Below, one piece after another: positions 29,956-44,900 of a stretch of 64,000 nt of DNA. The stretch is taken from positions 13,263,291-13,327,290 of the forward strand of contig CAJFCV020000001.1 in assembly GCA_904066235.2 (NCBI GenBank), written 5' to 3'. The stretch's first letter is position 1; each line of letters opens with the position of its first letter. Under the pieces are notes generated by a model, which saw only the letters and a program-made list of their open reading frames with translations, made no database searches and had not been told where the DNA came from. Position numbers and translations under genes: made by a program. The DNA is from Bursaphelenchus xylophilus. Its lineage: Eukaryota > Nematoda > Chromadorea > Rhabditida > Aphelenchoididae.

Positions 29956-32900
29956 GCTAAAATCTTAGGAGGTTACCTTTCGAATGGTGTATGTCTTGTC
30001 AATTCACTCCGTCATCACTAATTCACCTTTTTTCAAAACCGGTGTCTAGTATAATATCACAGTTTTTCGCCCAGTGTGGGCGTAGTTTGATTCCACAAAA
30101 GCTGAGACTTGCCGTGATAAAATCTTACGAGGTTACCTTTCGAATGGTGTATGTCCTGTCCATTCACTCCGTCATCAATAATTCACTTTTTTTCAAACTG
30201 ATGTCTAGTATAATATCAGAGTTTTTCGCCCAGTGTGGGCGTAGTTTGATTCCAAAAAAGCTGAAACTTGCCATGCTAAAAATCTTAGGAGGTTACCTTT
30301 CGAATGGTGTATGTCTTGTCAATTCACTCCGTCATCACTAATTCACTTTTTTTTCAAACTGATGTCTAGTATAATATCAGAGTTTTTCGCCCAGTGTGGG
30401 CGTAGTTTGATTCCAAAAAAGTTGAAACTTGCCATGCTAAAATCTTAGGAGGTTACCTTTCGAATGGTGTATGTCTTTTCAACTCACTCCGTCATCACTA
30501 ATTCACCTTTTTTCAAAACCGGTGTCAAGTATAATATCAGAGTTTTTCGCCCAGTGTGGGCGTAGTTTGATTCCAAAAAAGCTGAAACTTGCCATGATAA
30601 AATCTTAGGAGGTTACCTTTCGAATGGTGTATGTCTTGTCAATTCACTCCGTCATCACTAATTCACCTTTTTTCAAAACCGGTGTCAAGTATAATATCAG
30701 AGTTTTTCGCCCAGCGTGGGCGTAGTTTGATTCCAAAACGGTTGAAACTTGCCATGCTAAAATCTTAGGAGGTTACCTTTCGAATGGTGTATGTCTTGTC
30801 AACTCACTCCGTCATCACTAATTCACCTTTTTTCAAAACCGGTGTCAAGTATAATATCAGAGTTTTTCGCCCAGTGTGGGCGTAGTTTGATTCCAAAAAA
30901 GCTGAAACTTGCCATGATAAAATCTTAGGAGGTTACCTTTCGAATGGTGTATGTCTTGTCAATTCACTCCGTCATCACTAATTCACCTTTTTTCAAAACC
31001 GGTGTCAAGTATAATATCAGAGTTTTTCGCCCAGTGTGGGCGTAGTTTGATTCCAAAAAAGCTGAAACTTGCCATGATAAAATCTTAGGAGGTAAACTTT
31101 CGAATGGTGTATGTCTTGTCAATTCACTCCGTCATCACTAATTCACCTTTTTTCAAAACCGGTGTCAAGTATAATATCAGAGTTTTTCGCCCAGCGTGGG
31201 CGTAGTTTGATTCCAAAACGGTTGAAACTTGCCATGCTAAAATCTTAGGAGGTTACCTTTCGAATGGTGTATGTCTTGTCAATTCACTCCGTCATCACTA
31301 ATTCACCTTTTTTCAAAACCGGTGTCAAGTATAATATCAGAGTTTTTCGCCCAGTGTGGGCGTAGTTTGATTCCAAAAAAGCTGAAACTTGCCATGATAA
31401 AATCTTAGGAGGTTACCTTTCGAATGGTGTATGTCTTGTCAATTCACTCCGTCATCACTAATTCACCTTTTTTCAAAACTGGTGTCAAGTATAATATCAG
31501 AGTTTTTCGCCCAGTGTGGGCGTAGTTTGATTCCAAAAAAGCTGAAACTTGCCATGCTAAAATCTTAGGAGGTTACCTTTCGAATGGTGTATGTCTTGTC
31601 AATTCACTCCGTCATCACTAATTCACCTTTTTTCAAAACCGGTGTCTAGTATAATATCACAGTTTTTCGCCCAGCGTGGGCGTAGTTTGATTCCAAAAAA
31701 GCTGAGACTTGCCACGCTAAAATCTTAGGAGGTTACCTTTCGAATTGTGTATGTCTTGTCAATTCACTCCGTCATCACTAATTCACTTTTTTTCAAACTG
31801 ATGTCTAGTATAATATCAGAGTTTTTCGCCCAGTGTGGGCGTAGTTTGATTCCAAAAAAGTTGAAACTTGCCATGCTAAAATCTTAGGAGGTTACCTTTC
31901 GAATGGTGTATGTCTTGTCAATTCACTCCGTCATCACTAATTCACCTTTTTTCAAAACCGGTGTCAAGTATAATATCAGAGTTTTTCGCCCAGTGTGGGC
32001 GTAGTTTGATTCCAAAAAAGCTGAAACTTGCCATGCTAAAATCTTAGGAGGTTACCTTTCGAATGGTGTATGTCTTGTCAATTCACTCCGTCATCACTAA
32101 TTCACTTTTTTTCAAACTGATGTCTAGTATAATATCAGAGTTTTTCGCCCAGTGTGGGCGTAGTTTGATTCCAAAAAAGCTGAAACTTGCCATGCTAAAA
32201 TCTTAGGAGGTTACCTTTCGAATGGTGTATGTCTTGTCAATTCACTCCGTCATCACTAATTCACCTTTTTTCAAAACCGGTGTCAAGTATAATATCAGAG
32301 TTTTTCGCCCAGTGTGGGCGTAGTTTGATTCCAAAAAAGCTGAAACTTGCCATGATAAAATCTTAGGAGGTTACCTTTCGGATGGTGTATGTCTTGTCAA
32401 TTCACTCCGTCATCACTAATTCACCTTTTTTCAAAACCGGTGTCAAGTATAATATCAGAGTTTTTCGCCCAGTGTGGGCGTAGTTTGATTCCAAAAAAGC
32501 TGAAACTTGCCATGCTAAAATCTTAGGAGGTTACCTTTCGAATGGTGTATGTCTTGTCAATTCACTCCGTCATCACTAATTCACCTTTTTTCAAAACCGG
32601 TGTCTAGTATAATATCACAGTTTTTCGCCCAGTGTGGGCGTAGTTTGATTCCAAAAAAGCTGAAACTTGCCATGATAAAATCTTAGGAGGTTACCTTTCG
32701 AATGGTGTATGTCTTGTCAATTCACTCCGTCATCACTAATTCACCTTTTTTCAAAACCGGTGTCAAGTATAATATCAGAGTTTTTCGCCCAGTGTGGGCG
32801 TAGTTTGATTCCAAAAAAGCTGAAACTTGCCATGCTAAAATCTTAGGAGGTTACCTTTCGAATGGTGTATGTCTTGTCAATTCACTCCGTCATCACTAAT

Positions 32901-35900
32901 TCACCTTTTTTCAAAACCGGTGTCTAGTATAATATCACAGTTTTTCGCCCAGTGTGGGCGTAGTTTGATTCCAAAAAAGCTGAGACTTGCCATGATAAAA
33001 TCTTAGGAGGTTACCTTTCGAGTGGTGTATGTCCTGTCAATTCACTCCGTCATCACTAATTCACTTTTTTTCAAACTGATGTCTAGTATAATATCAGAGT
33101 TTTTCGCCCAGTGTGGGCGTAGTTTGATTCCAAAAAAGCTGAAACTTGCCATGCTAAAATCTTAGGAGGTTACCTTTCGAATGGTGTATGTCTTGTCAAT
33201 TCACTCCGTCATCACTAATTCACTTTTTTTTCAAAACCGGTGTCAAGTATAATATCAGAGTTTTTCGCCCAGTGTGGGCGTAGTTTGATTCCAAAAAAGC
33301 TGAAACTTGCCATGATAAAATCTTAGGAGGTTACCTTTCGAATGGTGTATGTCTTGTCAATTCACTCCGTCATCACTAATTCACTTTTTTTTCAAAACCG
33401 GTGTCAAGTATAATATCAGAGTTTTTCGCCCAGTGTGGGCGTAGTTTGATTCCAAAAAAGCTGAAACTTGCCATGCTAAAATCTTAGGAGGTTACCTTTC
33501 GAATGGTGTATGTCTTGTCAATTCACTCCGTCATCACTAATTCACCTTTTTTCAAAACCGGTGTCTAGTATAATATCACAGTTTTTCGCCCAGTGTGGGC
33601 GTAGTTTGATTCCAAAAAAGCTGAAACTTGCCATGATAAAATCTTAGGAGGTTACCTTTCGAATGGTGTATGTCTTGTCAATTCACTCCGTCATCACTAA
33701 TTCACCTTTTTTCAAAACCGGTGTCAAGTATAATATCAGAGTTTTTCGCCCAGTGTGGGCGTAGTTTGATTCCAAAAAAGCTGAAACTTGCCATGCTAAA
33801 ATCTTAGGAGGTTACCTTTCGAATGGTGTATGTCTTGTCAATTCACTCCGTCATCACTAATTCACCTTTTTTCAAAACCGGTGTCTAGTATAATATCACA
33901 GTTTTTCGCCCAGTGTGGGCGTAGTTTGATTCCAAAAAAGCTGAGACTTGCCATGATAAAATCTTAGGAGGTTACCTTTCGAGTGGTGTATGTCCTGTCA
34001 ATTCACTCCGTCATCACTAATTCACTTTTTTTTCAAACTGATGTCTAGTATAATATCAGAGTTTTTCGCCCAGTGTGGGCGTAGTTTGATTCCAAAAAAG
34101 CTGAAACTTGCCATGCTAAAATCTTAGGAGGTTACCTTTCGAATGGTGTATGTCTTGTCAATTCACTCCGTCATCACTAATTCACCTTTTTTCAAAACCG
34201 GTGTCAAGTATAATATCAGAGTTTTTCGCCCAGTGTGGGCGTAGTTTGATTCCAAAAAAGCTGAAACTTGCCATGATAAAATCTTAGGAGGTTACCTTTC
34301 GAATGGTGTATGTCTTGTCAATTCACTCCGTCATCACTAATTCACCTTTTTTCAAAACCGGTGTCTAGTATAATATCACAGTTTTTCGCCCAGTGTGGGC
34401 GTAGTTTGATTCCAAAAAAGCTGAGACTTGCCATGATAAAATCTTAGGAGGTTACCTTTCGAATGGTGTATGTCTTGTCAATTCACTCCGTCATCACTAA
34501 TTCACTTTTTTTTCAAACTGATGTCTAGTATAATATCACAGTTTTTCGCCCAGCGTGGGCGTAGTTTGATTCCAAAAAAGCTGAGACTTGCCACGCTAAA
34601 ATCTTAGGAGGTTACCTTTCGAATTGTGTATGTCTTGTCAATTCACTCCGTCATCACTAATTCACTTTTTTTTCAAAACCGGTGTCAAGTATAATATCAG
34701 AGTTTTTCGCCCAGTGTGGGCGTAGTTTGATTCCAAAAAAGCTGAAACTTGCCATGCTAAAATCTTAGGAGGTTACCTTTCGAATGGTGTATGTCTTGTC
34801 AATTCACTCCGTCATCACTAATTCACTTTTTTTCAAACTGATGTCTAGTATAATATCAGAGTTTTTCGCCCAGTGTGGGCGTAGTTTGATTCCAAAAAAG
34901 TTGAAACTTGCCATGCTAAAATCTTAGGAGGTTACCTTTCGAATGGTGTATGTCTTGTCAATTCACTCCGTCATCACTAATTCACCTTTTTTCAAAACCG
35001 GTGTCAAGTATAATATCAGAGTTTTTCGCCCAGTGTGGGCGTAGTTTGATTCCAAAAAAGCTGAAACTTGCCATGCTAAAATCTTAGGAGGTTACCTTTC
35101 GAATGGTGTATGTCTTGTCAATTCACTCCGTCATCACTAATTCACTTTTTTTCAAACTGATGTCTAGTATAATATCAGAGTTTTTCGCCCAGTGTGGGCG
35201 TAGTTTGATTCCAAAAAAGTTGAAACTTGCCATGCTAAAATCTTAGGAGGTTACCTTTCGAATGGTGTATGTCTTGTCAATTCACTCCGTCATCACTAAT
35301 TCACCTTTTTTCAAAACCGGTGTCAAGTATAATATCAGAGTTTTTCGCCCAGTGTGGGCGTAGTTTGATTCCAAAAAAGCTGAAACTTGCCATGCTAAAA
35401 TCTTAGGAGGTTACCTTTCGAATGGTGTATGTCTTGTCAATTCACTCCGTCATCACTAATTCACTTTTTTTTCAAACTGATGTCTAGTATAATATCAGAG
35501 TTTTTCGCCCAGTGTGGGCGTAGTTTGATTCCAAAAAAGCTGAAACTTGCCATGCTAAAATCTTAGGAGGTTACCTTTCGAATGGTGTATGTCTTGTCAA
35601 TTCACTCCGTCATCACTAATTCACTTTTTTTCAAACTGATGTCTAGTATAATATCAGAGTTTTTCGCCCAGCGTGGGCGTAGTTTGATTCCAAAACGGTT
35701 GAAACTTGCCACGCTAAAATCTTAGGAGGTTACCTTTCGAATGGTGTATGTCTTGTCAATTCACTCCGTCATCACTAATTCACCTTTTTTCAAAACCGGT
35801 GTCTAGTATAATATCAGAGTTTTTCGCCCAGTGTGGGCGTAGTTTGATTCCAAAAAAGCTGAAACTTGCCATGCTAAAATCTTAGGAGGTTACCTTTCGA

Positions 35901-38900
35901 ATGGTGTATGTCTTGTCAATTCACTCCGTCATCACTAATTCACTTTTTTTCAAAACTGGTGTCTAGTATAATATCAGAGTTTTTCGCCCAGCGTGGGCGT
36001 AGTTTGATTCCAAAACGGTTGAAACTTGCCATGCTAAAATCTTAGGAGGTTACCTTTCGAATGGTGTATGTCTTGTCAATTCACTCCGTCATCACTAATT
36101 CACCTTTTTTCAAAACCGGTGTCTAGTATAATATCAGAGTTTTTCGCCCAGTGTGGGCGTAGTTTGATTCCAAAACAGTTGAAACTTGCCATGCTAAAAT
36201 CTTAGGAGGTTACCTTTCGAATGGTGTATGTCTTGTCAATTCACTCCGTCATCACTAATTCACCTTTTTTCAAAACTGGTGTCTAGTATAATATCAGAGT
36301 TTTTCGCCCAGCGTGGGCGTAGTTTGATTCCAAAACGGTTGAAACTTGCCATGCTAAAATCTTAGGAGGTTACCTTTCGAATGGTGTATGTCTTGTCAAT
36401 TCACTCCGTCATCACTAATTCACCTTTTTTCAAAACCGGTGTCTAGTATAATATCACAGTTTTTCGCCCAGTGTGGGCGTAGTTTGATTCCAAAAAAGCT
36501 GAGACTTGCCATGATAAAATCTTAGGAGGTTACCTTTCGAATGGTGTATGTCTTGTCAATTCACTCCGTCATCACTAATTCACTTTTTTTCAAACTGATG
36601 TCTAGTATAATATCAGAGTTTTTCGCCCAGTGTGGGCGTAGTTTGATTCCAAAAAAGTTGAAACTTGCCATGATAAAATCTTAGGAGGTTACCTTTCGAA
36701 TGGTGTATGTCTTGTCAATTCACTCCGTCATCACTAATTCACCTTTTTTCAAAACCGGTGTCAAGTATAATATCAGAGTTTTTCGCCCAGCGTGGGCGTA
36801 GTTTGATTCCAAAACGGTTGAAACTTGCCATGCTAAAATCTTAGGAGGTTACCTTTCGAATGGTGTATGTCTTGTCAATTCACTCCGTCATCACTAATTC
36901 ACCTTTTTTCAAAACCGGTGTCAAGTATAATATCAGAGTTTTTCGCCCAGTGTGGGCGTAGTTTGATTCCAAAAAAGCTGAAACTTGCCATGCTAAAATC
37001 TTAGGAGGTTACCTTTCGAATGGTGTATGTCTTGTCAATTCACTCCGTCATCACTAATTCACCTTTTTTCAAAACTGGTGTCTAGTATAATATCAGAGTT
37101 TTTCGCCCAGTGTGGGCGTAGTTTGATTCCAAAACGGTTGAAACTTGCCATGCTAAAATCTTAGGAGGTTACCTTTCGAATGGTGTATGTCTTGTCAATT
37201 CACTCCGTCATCACTAATTCACCTTTTTTCAAAACCGGTGTCAAGTATAATATCAGAGTTTTTCGCCCAGTGTGGGCGTAGTTTGATTCCAAAAAAGCTG
37301 AAACTTGCCATGCTAAAATCTTAGGAGGTTACCTTTCGAATGGTGTATGTCTTGTCAATTCACTCCGTCATCACTAATTCACTTTTTTTCAAACTGATGT
37401 CTAGTATAATATCAGAGTTTTTCGCCCAGTGTGGGCGTAGTTTGATTCCAAAAAAGTTGAAACTTGCCATGCTAAAATCTTAGGAGGTTACCTTTCGAAT
37501 GGTGTATGTCTTGTCAATTCACTCCGTCATCACTAATTCACCTTTTTTCAAAACCGGTGTCAAGTATAATATCAGAGTTTTTCGCCCAGTGTGGGCGTAG
37601 TTTGATTCCAAAACGGTTGAAACTTGCCATGCTAAAATCTTAGGAGGTTACCTTTCGAATGGTGTATGTCCTGTCAATTCACTCCGTCATCACTAATTCA
37701 CCTTTTTTCAAAACCGGTGTCAAGTATAATATCAGAGTTTTTCGCCCAGTGTGGGCGTAGTTTGATTCCAAAAAAGCTGAAACTTGCCATGCTAAAATCT
37801 TAGGAGGTTACCTTTCGAATGGTGTATGTCTTGTCAATTCACTCCGTCATCACTAATTCACCTTTTTTTCAAACTGATGTCTAGTATAATATCAGAGTTT
37901 TTCGCCCAGTGTGGGCGTAGTTTGATTCCAAAAAAGTTGAAACTTGCCATGCTAAAATCTTAGGAGGTTACCTTTCGAATGGTGTATGTCTTGTCAATTC
38001 ACTCCGTCATCACTAATTCACCTTTTTTCAAAACCGGTGTCAAGTATAATATCAGAGTTTTTCGCCCAGTGTGGGCGTAGTTTGATTCCAAAAAAGCTGA
38101 GACTTGCCATGATAAAATCTTAGGAGGTTACCTTTCGAATGGTGTATGTCTTGTCAATTCACTCCGTCATCACTAATTCACTTTTTTTTCAAACTGATGT
38201 CTAGTATAATATCAGAGTTTTTCGCCCAGTGTGGGCGTAGTTTGATTCCAAAAAAGTTGAAACTTGCCATGCTAAAATCTTAGGAGGTTACCTTTCGAAT
38301 GGTGTATGTCTTGTCAATTCACTCCGTCATCACTAATTCACCTTTTTTCAAAACCGGTGTCAAGTATAATATCAGAGTTTTTCGCCCAGCGTGGGCGTAG
38401 TTTGATTCCAAAACGGTTGAAACTTGCCATGCTAAAATCTTAGGAGGTTACCTTTCGAATGGTGTATGTCTTGTCAATTCACTCCGTCATCACTAATTCA
38501 CCTTTTTTCAAAACCGGTGTCTAGTATAATATCAGAGTTTTTCGCCCAGTGTGGGCGTAGTTTGATTCCAAAAAAGCTGAAACTTGCCATGCTAAAATCT
38601 TAGGAGGTTACCTTTCGAATGGTGTATGTCTTGTCAATTCACTCCGTCATCACTAATTCACCTTTTTTCAAAACCGGTGTCAAGTATAATATCAGAGTTT
38701 TTCGCCCAGTGTGGGCGTAGTTTGATTCCAAAACGGTTGAAACTTGCCATGCTAAAATCTTAGGAGGTTACCTTTCGAATGGTGTATGTCCTGTCAATTC
38801 ACTCCGTCATCACTAATTCACCTTTTTTCAAAACCGGTGTCAAGTATAATATCAGAGTTTTTCGCCCAGTGTGGGCGTAGTTTGATTCCAAAAAAGCTGA

Positions 38901-41900
38901 AACTTGCCATGCTAAAATCTTAGGAGGTTACCTTTCGAATGGTGTATGTCCTGTCAATTCACTCCGTCATCACTAATTCACCTTTTTTTCAAACTGATGT
39001 CTAGTATAATATCAGAGTTTTTCGCCCAGTGTGGGCGTAGTTTGATTCCAAAAAAGTTGAAACTTGCCATGCTAAAATCTTAGGAGGTTACCTTTCGAAT
39101 GGTGTATGTCTTGTCAATTCACTCCGTCATCACTAATTCACCTTTTTTCAAAACCGGTGTCAAGTATAATATCAGAGTTTTTCGCCCAGTGTGGGCGTAG
39201 TTTGATTCCAAAAAAGCTGAAACTTGCCATGCTAAAATCTTAGGAGGTTACCTTTCGAATGGTGTATGTCTTGTCAATTCACTCCGTCATCACTAATTCA
39301 CTTTTTTTCAAACTGATGTCTAGTATAATATCAGAGTTTTTCGCCCAGTGTGGGCGTAGTTTGATTCCAAAAAAGCTGAGACTTGCCATGATAAAATCTT
39401 AGGAGGTTACCTTTCGAATGGTGTATGTCTTGTCAATTCACTCCGTCATCACTAATTCACTTTTTTTCAAACTGATGTCTAGTATAATATCAGAGTTTTT
39501 CGCCCAGCGTGGGCGTAGTTTGATTCCAAAACGGTTGAAACTTGCCACGCTAAAATCTTAGGAGGTTACCTTTCGAATGGTGTATGTCTTGTCAATTCAC
39601 TCCGTCATCACTAATTCACCTTTTTTCAAAACCGGTGTCTAGTATAATATCAGAGTTTTTCGCCCAGTGTGGGCGTAGTTTGATTCCAAAAAAGCTGAAA
39701 CTTGCCATGCTAAAATCTTAGGAGGTTACCTTTCGAATGGTGTATGTCTTGTCAATTCACTCCGTCATCACTAATTCACTTTTTTTCAAACTGATGTCTA
39801 GTATAATATCAGAGTTTTTCGCCCAGTGTGGGCGTAGTTTGATTCCAAAAAAGTTGAAACTTGCCATGCTAAAATCTTAGGAGGTTACCTTTCGAATGGT
39901 GTATGTCTTGTCAATTCACTCCGTCATCACTAATTCACCTTTTTTCAAAACCGGTGTCAAGTATAATATCAGAGTTTTTCGCCCAGTGTGGGCGTAGTTT
40001 GATTCCAAAAAAGCTGAAACTTGCCATGCTAAAATCTTAGGAGGTTACCTTTCGAATGGTGTATGTCTTGTCAATTCACTCCGTCATCACTAATTCACTT
40101 TTTTTCAAACTGATGTCTAGTATAATATCAGAGTTTTTCGCCCAGTGTGGGCGTAGTTTGATTCCAAAAAAGCTGAGACTTGCCATGATAAAATCTTAGG
40201 AGGTTACCTTTCGAATGGTGTATGTCCTGTCAATTCACTCCGTCATCACTAATTCACTTTTTTTCAAACTGGTGTCTAGTATAATATCAGAGTTTTTCGC
40301 CCAGCGTGGGCGTAGTTTGATTCCAAAAAGGTTGAAACTTGCCACGCTAAAATCTTAGGAGGTTACCTTTCGAATGGTGTATGTCTTGTCAATTCACTCC
40401 GTCATCACTAATTCACCTTTTTTTCAAACTGATGTCTAGTATAATATCAGAGTTTTTCGCCCAGTGTGGGCGTAGTTTGATTCCAAAAAAGTTGAAACTT
40501 GCCATGCTAAAATCTTAGGAGGTTACCTTTCGAATGGTGTATGTCTTGTCAATTCACTCCGTCATCACTAATTCACCTTTTTTCAAAACCGGTGTCTAGT
40601 ATAATATCAGAGTTTTTCGCCCAGTGTGGGCGTAGTTTGATTCCAAAACGGTTGAAACTTGCCATGCTAAAATCTTAGGAGGTTACCTTTCGAATGGTGT
40701 ATGTCCTGTCAATTCACTCCGTCATCACTAATTCACCTTTTTTCAAAACCGGTGTCAAGTATAATATCAGAGTTTTTCGCCCAGTGTGGGCGTAGTTTGA
40801 TTCCAAAAAAGCTGAAACTTGCCATGCTAAAATCTTAGGAGGTTACCTTTCGAATGGTGTATGTCCTGTCAATTCACTCCGTCATCACTAATTCACCTTT
40901 TTTTCAAACTGATGTCTAGTATAATATCAGAGTTTTTCGCCCAGTGTGGGCGTAGTTTGATTCCAAAAAAGTTGAAACTTGCCATGCTAAAATCTTAGGA
41001 GGTTACCTTTCGAATGGTGTATGTCTTGTCAATTCACTCCGTCATCACTAATTCACCTTTTTTCAAAACCGGTGTCAAGTATAATATCAGAGTTTTTCGC
41101 CCAGTGTGGGCGTAGTTTGATTCCAAAAAAGCTGAGACTTGCCATGATAAAATCTTAGGAGGTTACCTTTCGAATGGTGTATGTCCTGTCAATTCACTCC
41201 GTCATCACTAATTCACTTTTTTTTCAAACTGATGTCTAGTATAATATCAGAGTTTTTCGCCCAGTGTGGGCGTAGTTTGATTCCAAAAAAGTTGAAACTT
41301 GCCATGATAAAATCTTAGGAGGTTACCTTTCGAATGGTGTATGTCTTGTCAATTCACTCCGTCATCACTAATTCACCTTTTTTTCAAAACCGGTGTCTAG
41401 TATAATATCAGAGTTTTTCGCCCAGCGTGGGCGTAGTTTGATTCCAAAACGGTTGAAACTTGCCATGCTAAAATCTTAGGAGGTTACCTTTCGAATGGTG
41501 TATGTCTTGTCAATTCACTCCGTCATCACTAATTCACCTTTTTTCAAAACCGGTGTCAAGTATAATATCAGAGTTTTTCGCCCAGTGTGGGCGTAGTTTG
41601 ATTCCAAAAAAGCTGAAACTTGCCATGCTAAAATCTTAGGAGGTTACCTTTCGAATGGTGTATGTCTTGTCAATTCACTCCGTCATCACTAATTCACCTT
41701 TTTTCAAAACCGGTGTCAAGTATAATATCAGAGTTTTTCGCCCAGTGTGGGCGTAGTTTGATTCCAAAACGGTTGAAACTTGCCATGCTAAAATCTTAGG
41801 AGGTTACCTTTCGAATGGTGTATGTCCTGTCAATTCACTCCGTCATCACTAATTCACCTTTTTTCAAAACCGGTGTCAAGTATAATATCAGAGTTTTTCG

Positions 41901-44900
41901 CCCAGTGTGGGCGTAGTTTGATTCCAAAAAAGCTGAAACTTGCCATGCTAAAATCTTAGGAGGTTACCTTTCGAATGGTGTATGTCCTGTCAATTCACTC
42001 CGTCATCACTAATTCACCTTTTTTTCAAACTGATGTCTAGTATAATATCAGAGTTTTTCGCCCAGTGTGGGCGTAGTTTGATTCCAAAAAAGTTGAAACT
42101 TGCCATGCTAAAATCTTAGGAGGTTACCTTTCGAATGGTGTATGTCTTGTCAATTCACTCCGTCATCACTAATTCACCTTTTTTCAAAACCGGTGTCAAG
42201 TATAATATCAGAGTTTTTCGCCCAGTGTGGGCGTAGTTTGATTCCAAAAAAGCTGAAACTTGCCATGCTAAAATCTTAGGAGGTTACCTTTCGAATGGTG
42301 TATGTCTTGTCAATTCACTCCGTCATCACTAATTCACTTTTTTTTCAAACTGATGTCTAGTATAATATCAGAGTTTTTCGCCCAGTGTGGGCGTAGTTTG
42401 ATTCCAAAAAAGCTGAGACTTGCCATGATAAAATCTTAGGAGGTTACCTTTCGAATGGTGTATGTCTTGTCAATTCACTCCGTCATCACTAATTCACTTT
42501 TTTTTCAAACTGATGTCTAGTATAATATCAGAGTTTTTCGCCCAGCGTGGGCGTAGTTTGATTCCAAAACGGTTGAAACTTGCCACGCTAAAATCTTAGG
42601 AGGTTACCTTTCGAATGGTGTATGTCTTGTCAATTCACTCCGTCATCACTAATTCACCTTTTTTCAAAACCGGTGTCAAGTATAATATCAGAGTTTTTCG
42701 CCCAGTGTGGGCGTAGTTTGATTCCAAAAAAGCTGAAACTTGCCATGCTAAAATCTTAGGAGGTTACCTTTCGAATGGTGTATGTCTTGTCAATTCACTC
42801 CGTCATCACTAATTCACTTTTTTTTCAAACTGATGTCTAGTATAATATCAGAGTTTTTCGCCCAGTGTGGGCGTAGTTTGATTCCAAAAAAGTTGAAACT
42901 TGCCATGCTAAAATCTTAGGAGGTTACCTTTCGAATGGTGTATGTCTTGTCAATTCACTCCGTCATCACTAATTCACCTTTTTTCAAAACCGGTGTCAAG
43001 TATAATATCAGAGTTTTTCGCCCAGTGTGGGCGTAGTTTGATTCCAAAAAAGCTGAAACTTGCCATGCTAAAATCTTAGGAGGTTACCTTTCGAATGGTG
43101 TATGTCTTGTTAATTCACTCCGTCATCACTAATTCACTTTTTTTCAAACTGATGTCTAGTATAATATCAGAGTTTTTCGCCCAGTGTGGGCGTAGTTTGA
43201 TTCCAAAAAAGCTGAGACTTGCCATGATAAAATCTTAGGAGGTTACCTTTCGAATGGTGTATGTCCTGTCAATTCACTCCGTCATCACTAATTCACTTTT
43301 TTTCAAACTGGTGTCTAGTATAATATCAGAGTTTTTCGCCCAGCGTGGGCGTAGTTTGATTCCAAAACGGTTGAAACTTGCCACGCTAAAATCTTAGGAG
43401 GTTACCTTTCGAATGGTGTATGTCTTGTCAATTCACTCCGTCATCACTAATTCACTTTTTTTCAAACTGATGTCTAGTATAATATCACAGTTTTTCGCCC
43501 AGTGTGGGCGTAGTTTGATTCCAAAAAAGCTGAGACTTGCCATGCTAAAATCTTAGGAGGTTACCTTTCGAATGGTGTATGTCTTGTCAATTCACTCCGT
43601 CATCACTAATTCACTTTTTTTCAAACTGATGTCTAGTATAATATCAGAGTTTTTCGCCCAGCGTGGGCGTAGTTTGATTCCAAAACGGTTGAAACTTGCC
43701 ACGCTAAAATCTTAGGAGGTTACCTTTCGAATGGTGTATGTCTTGTCAATTCACTCCGTCATCACTAATTCACTTTTTTTCAAACTGATGTCAAGTATAA
43801 TATCAGAGTTTTTCGCCCAGTGTGGGCGTAGTTTGATTCCAAAAAAGCTGAAACTTGCCATGCTAAAATCTTAGGAGGTTACCTTTCGAATGGTGTATGT
43901 CTTGTCAATTCACTCCGTCATCACTAATTCACTTTTTTTTCAAACTGATGTCTAGTATAATATCAGAGTTTTTCGCCCAGTGTGGGCGTAGTTTGATTCC
44001 AAAAAAGCTGAAACTTGCCATGCTAAAATCTTAGGAGGTTACCTTTCGAATGGTGTATGTCTTGTCAATTCACTCCGTCATCACTAATTCACTTTTTTTC
44101 AAACTGATGTCTAGTATAATATCACAGTTTTTCGCCCAGTGTGGGCGTAGTTTGATTCCAAAAAAGCTGAGACTTGCCATGATAAAATCTTAGGAGGTTA
44201 CCTTTCGAATGGTGTATGTCTTGTCAATTCACTCCGTCATCACTAATTCACTTTTTTTTCAAACTGATGTCTAGTATAATATCAGAGTTTTTCGCCCAGT
44301 GTGGGCGTAGTTTGATTCCAAAAAAGCTGAAACTTGCCATGCTAAAATCTTAGGAGGTTACCTTTCGAATGGTGTATGTCTTGTCAATTCACTCCGTCAT
44401 CACTAATTCACTTTTTTTCAAACTGATGTCTAGTATAATATCAGAGTTTTTCGCCCAGTGTGGGCGTAGTTTGATTCCAAAAAAGTTGAAACTTGCCATG
44501 CTAAAATCTTAGGAGGTTACCTTTCGAATGGTGTATGTCTTGTCAATTCACTCCGTCATCACTAATTCACCTTTTTTCAAAACCGGTGTCAAGTATAATA
44601 TCAGAGTTTTTCGCCCAGTGTGGGCGTAGTTTGATTCCAAAAAAGCTGAAACTTGCCATGCTAAAATCTTAGGAGGTTACCTTTCGAATGGTGTATGTCT
44701 TGTCAATTCACTCCGTCATCACTAATTCACTTTTTTTCAAACTGATGTCTAGTATAATATCAGAGTTTTTCGCCCAGTGTGGGCGTAGTTTGATTCCAAA
44801 AAAGCTGAGACTTGCCATGCTAAAATCTTAGGAGGTTACCTTTCGAATGGTGTATGTCCTGTCAATTCACTCCGTCATCACTAATTCACTTTTTTTCAAA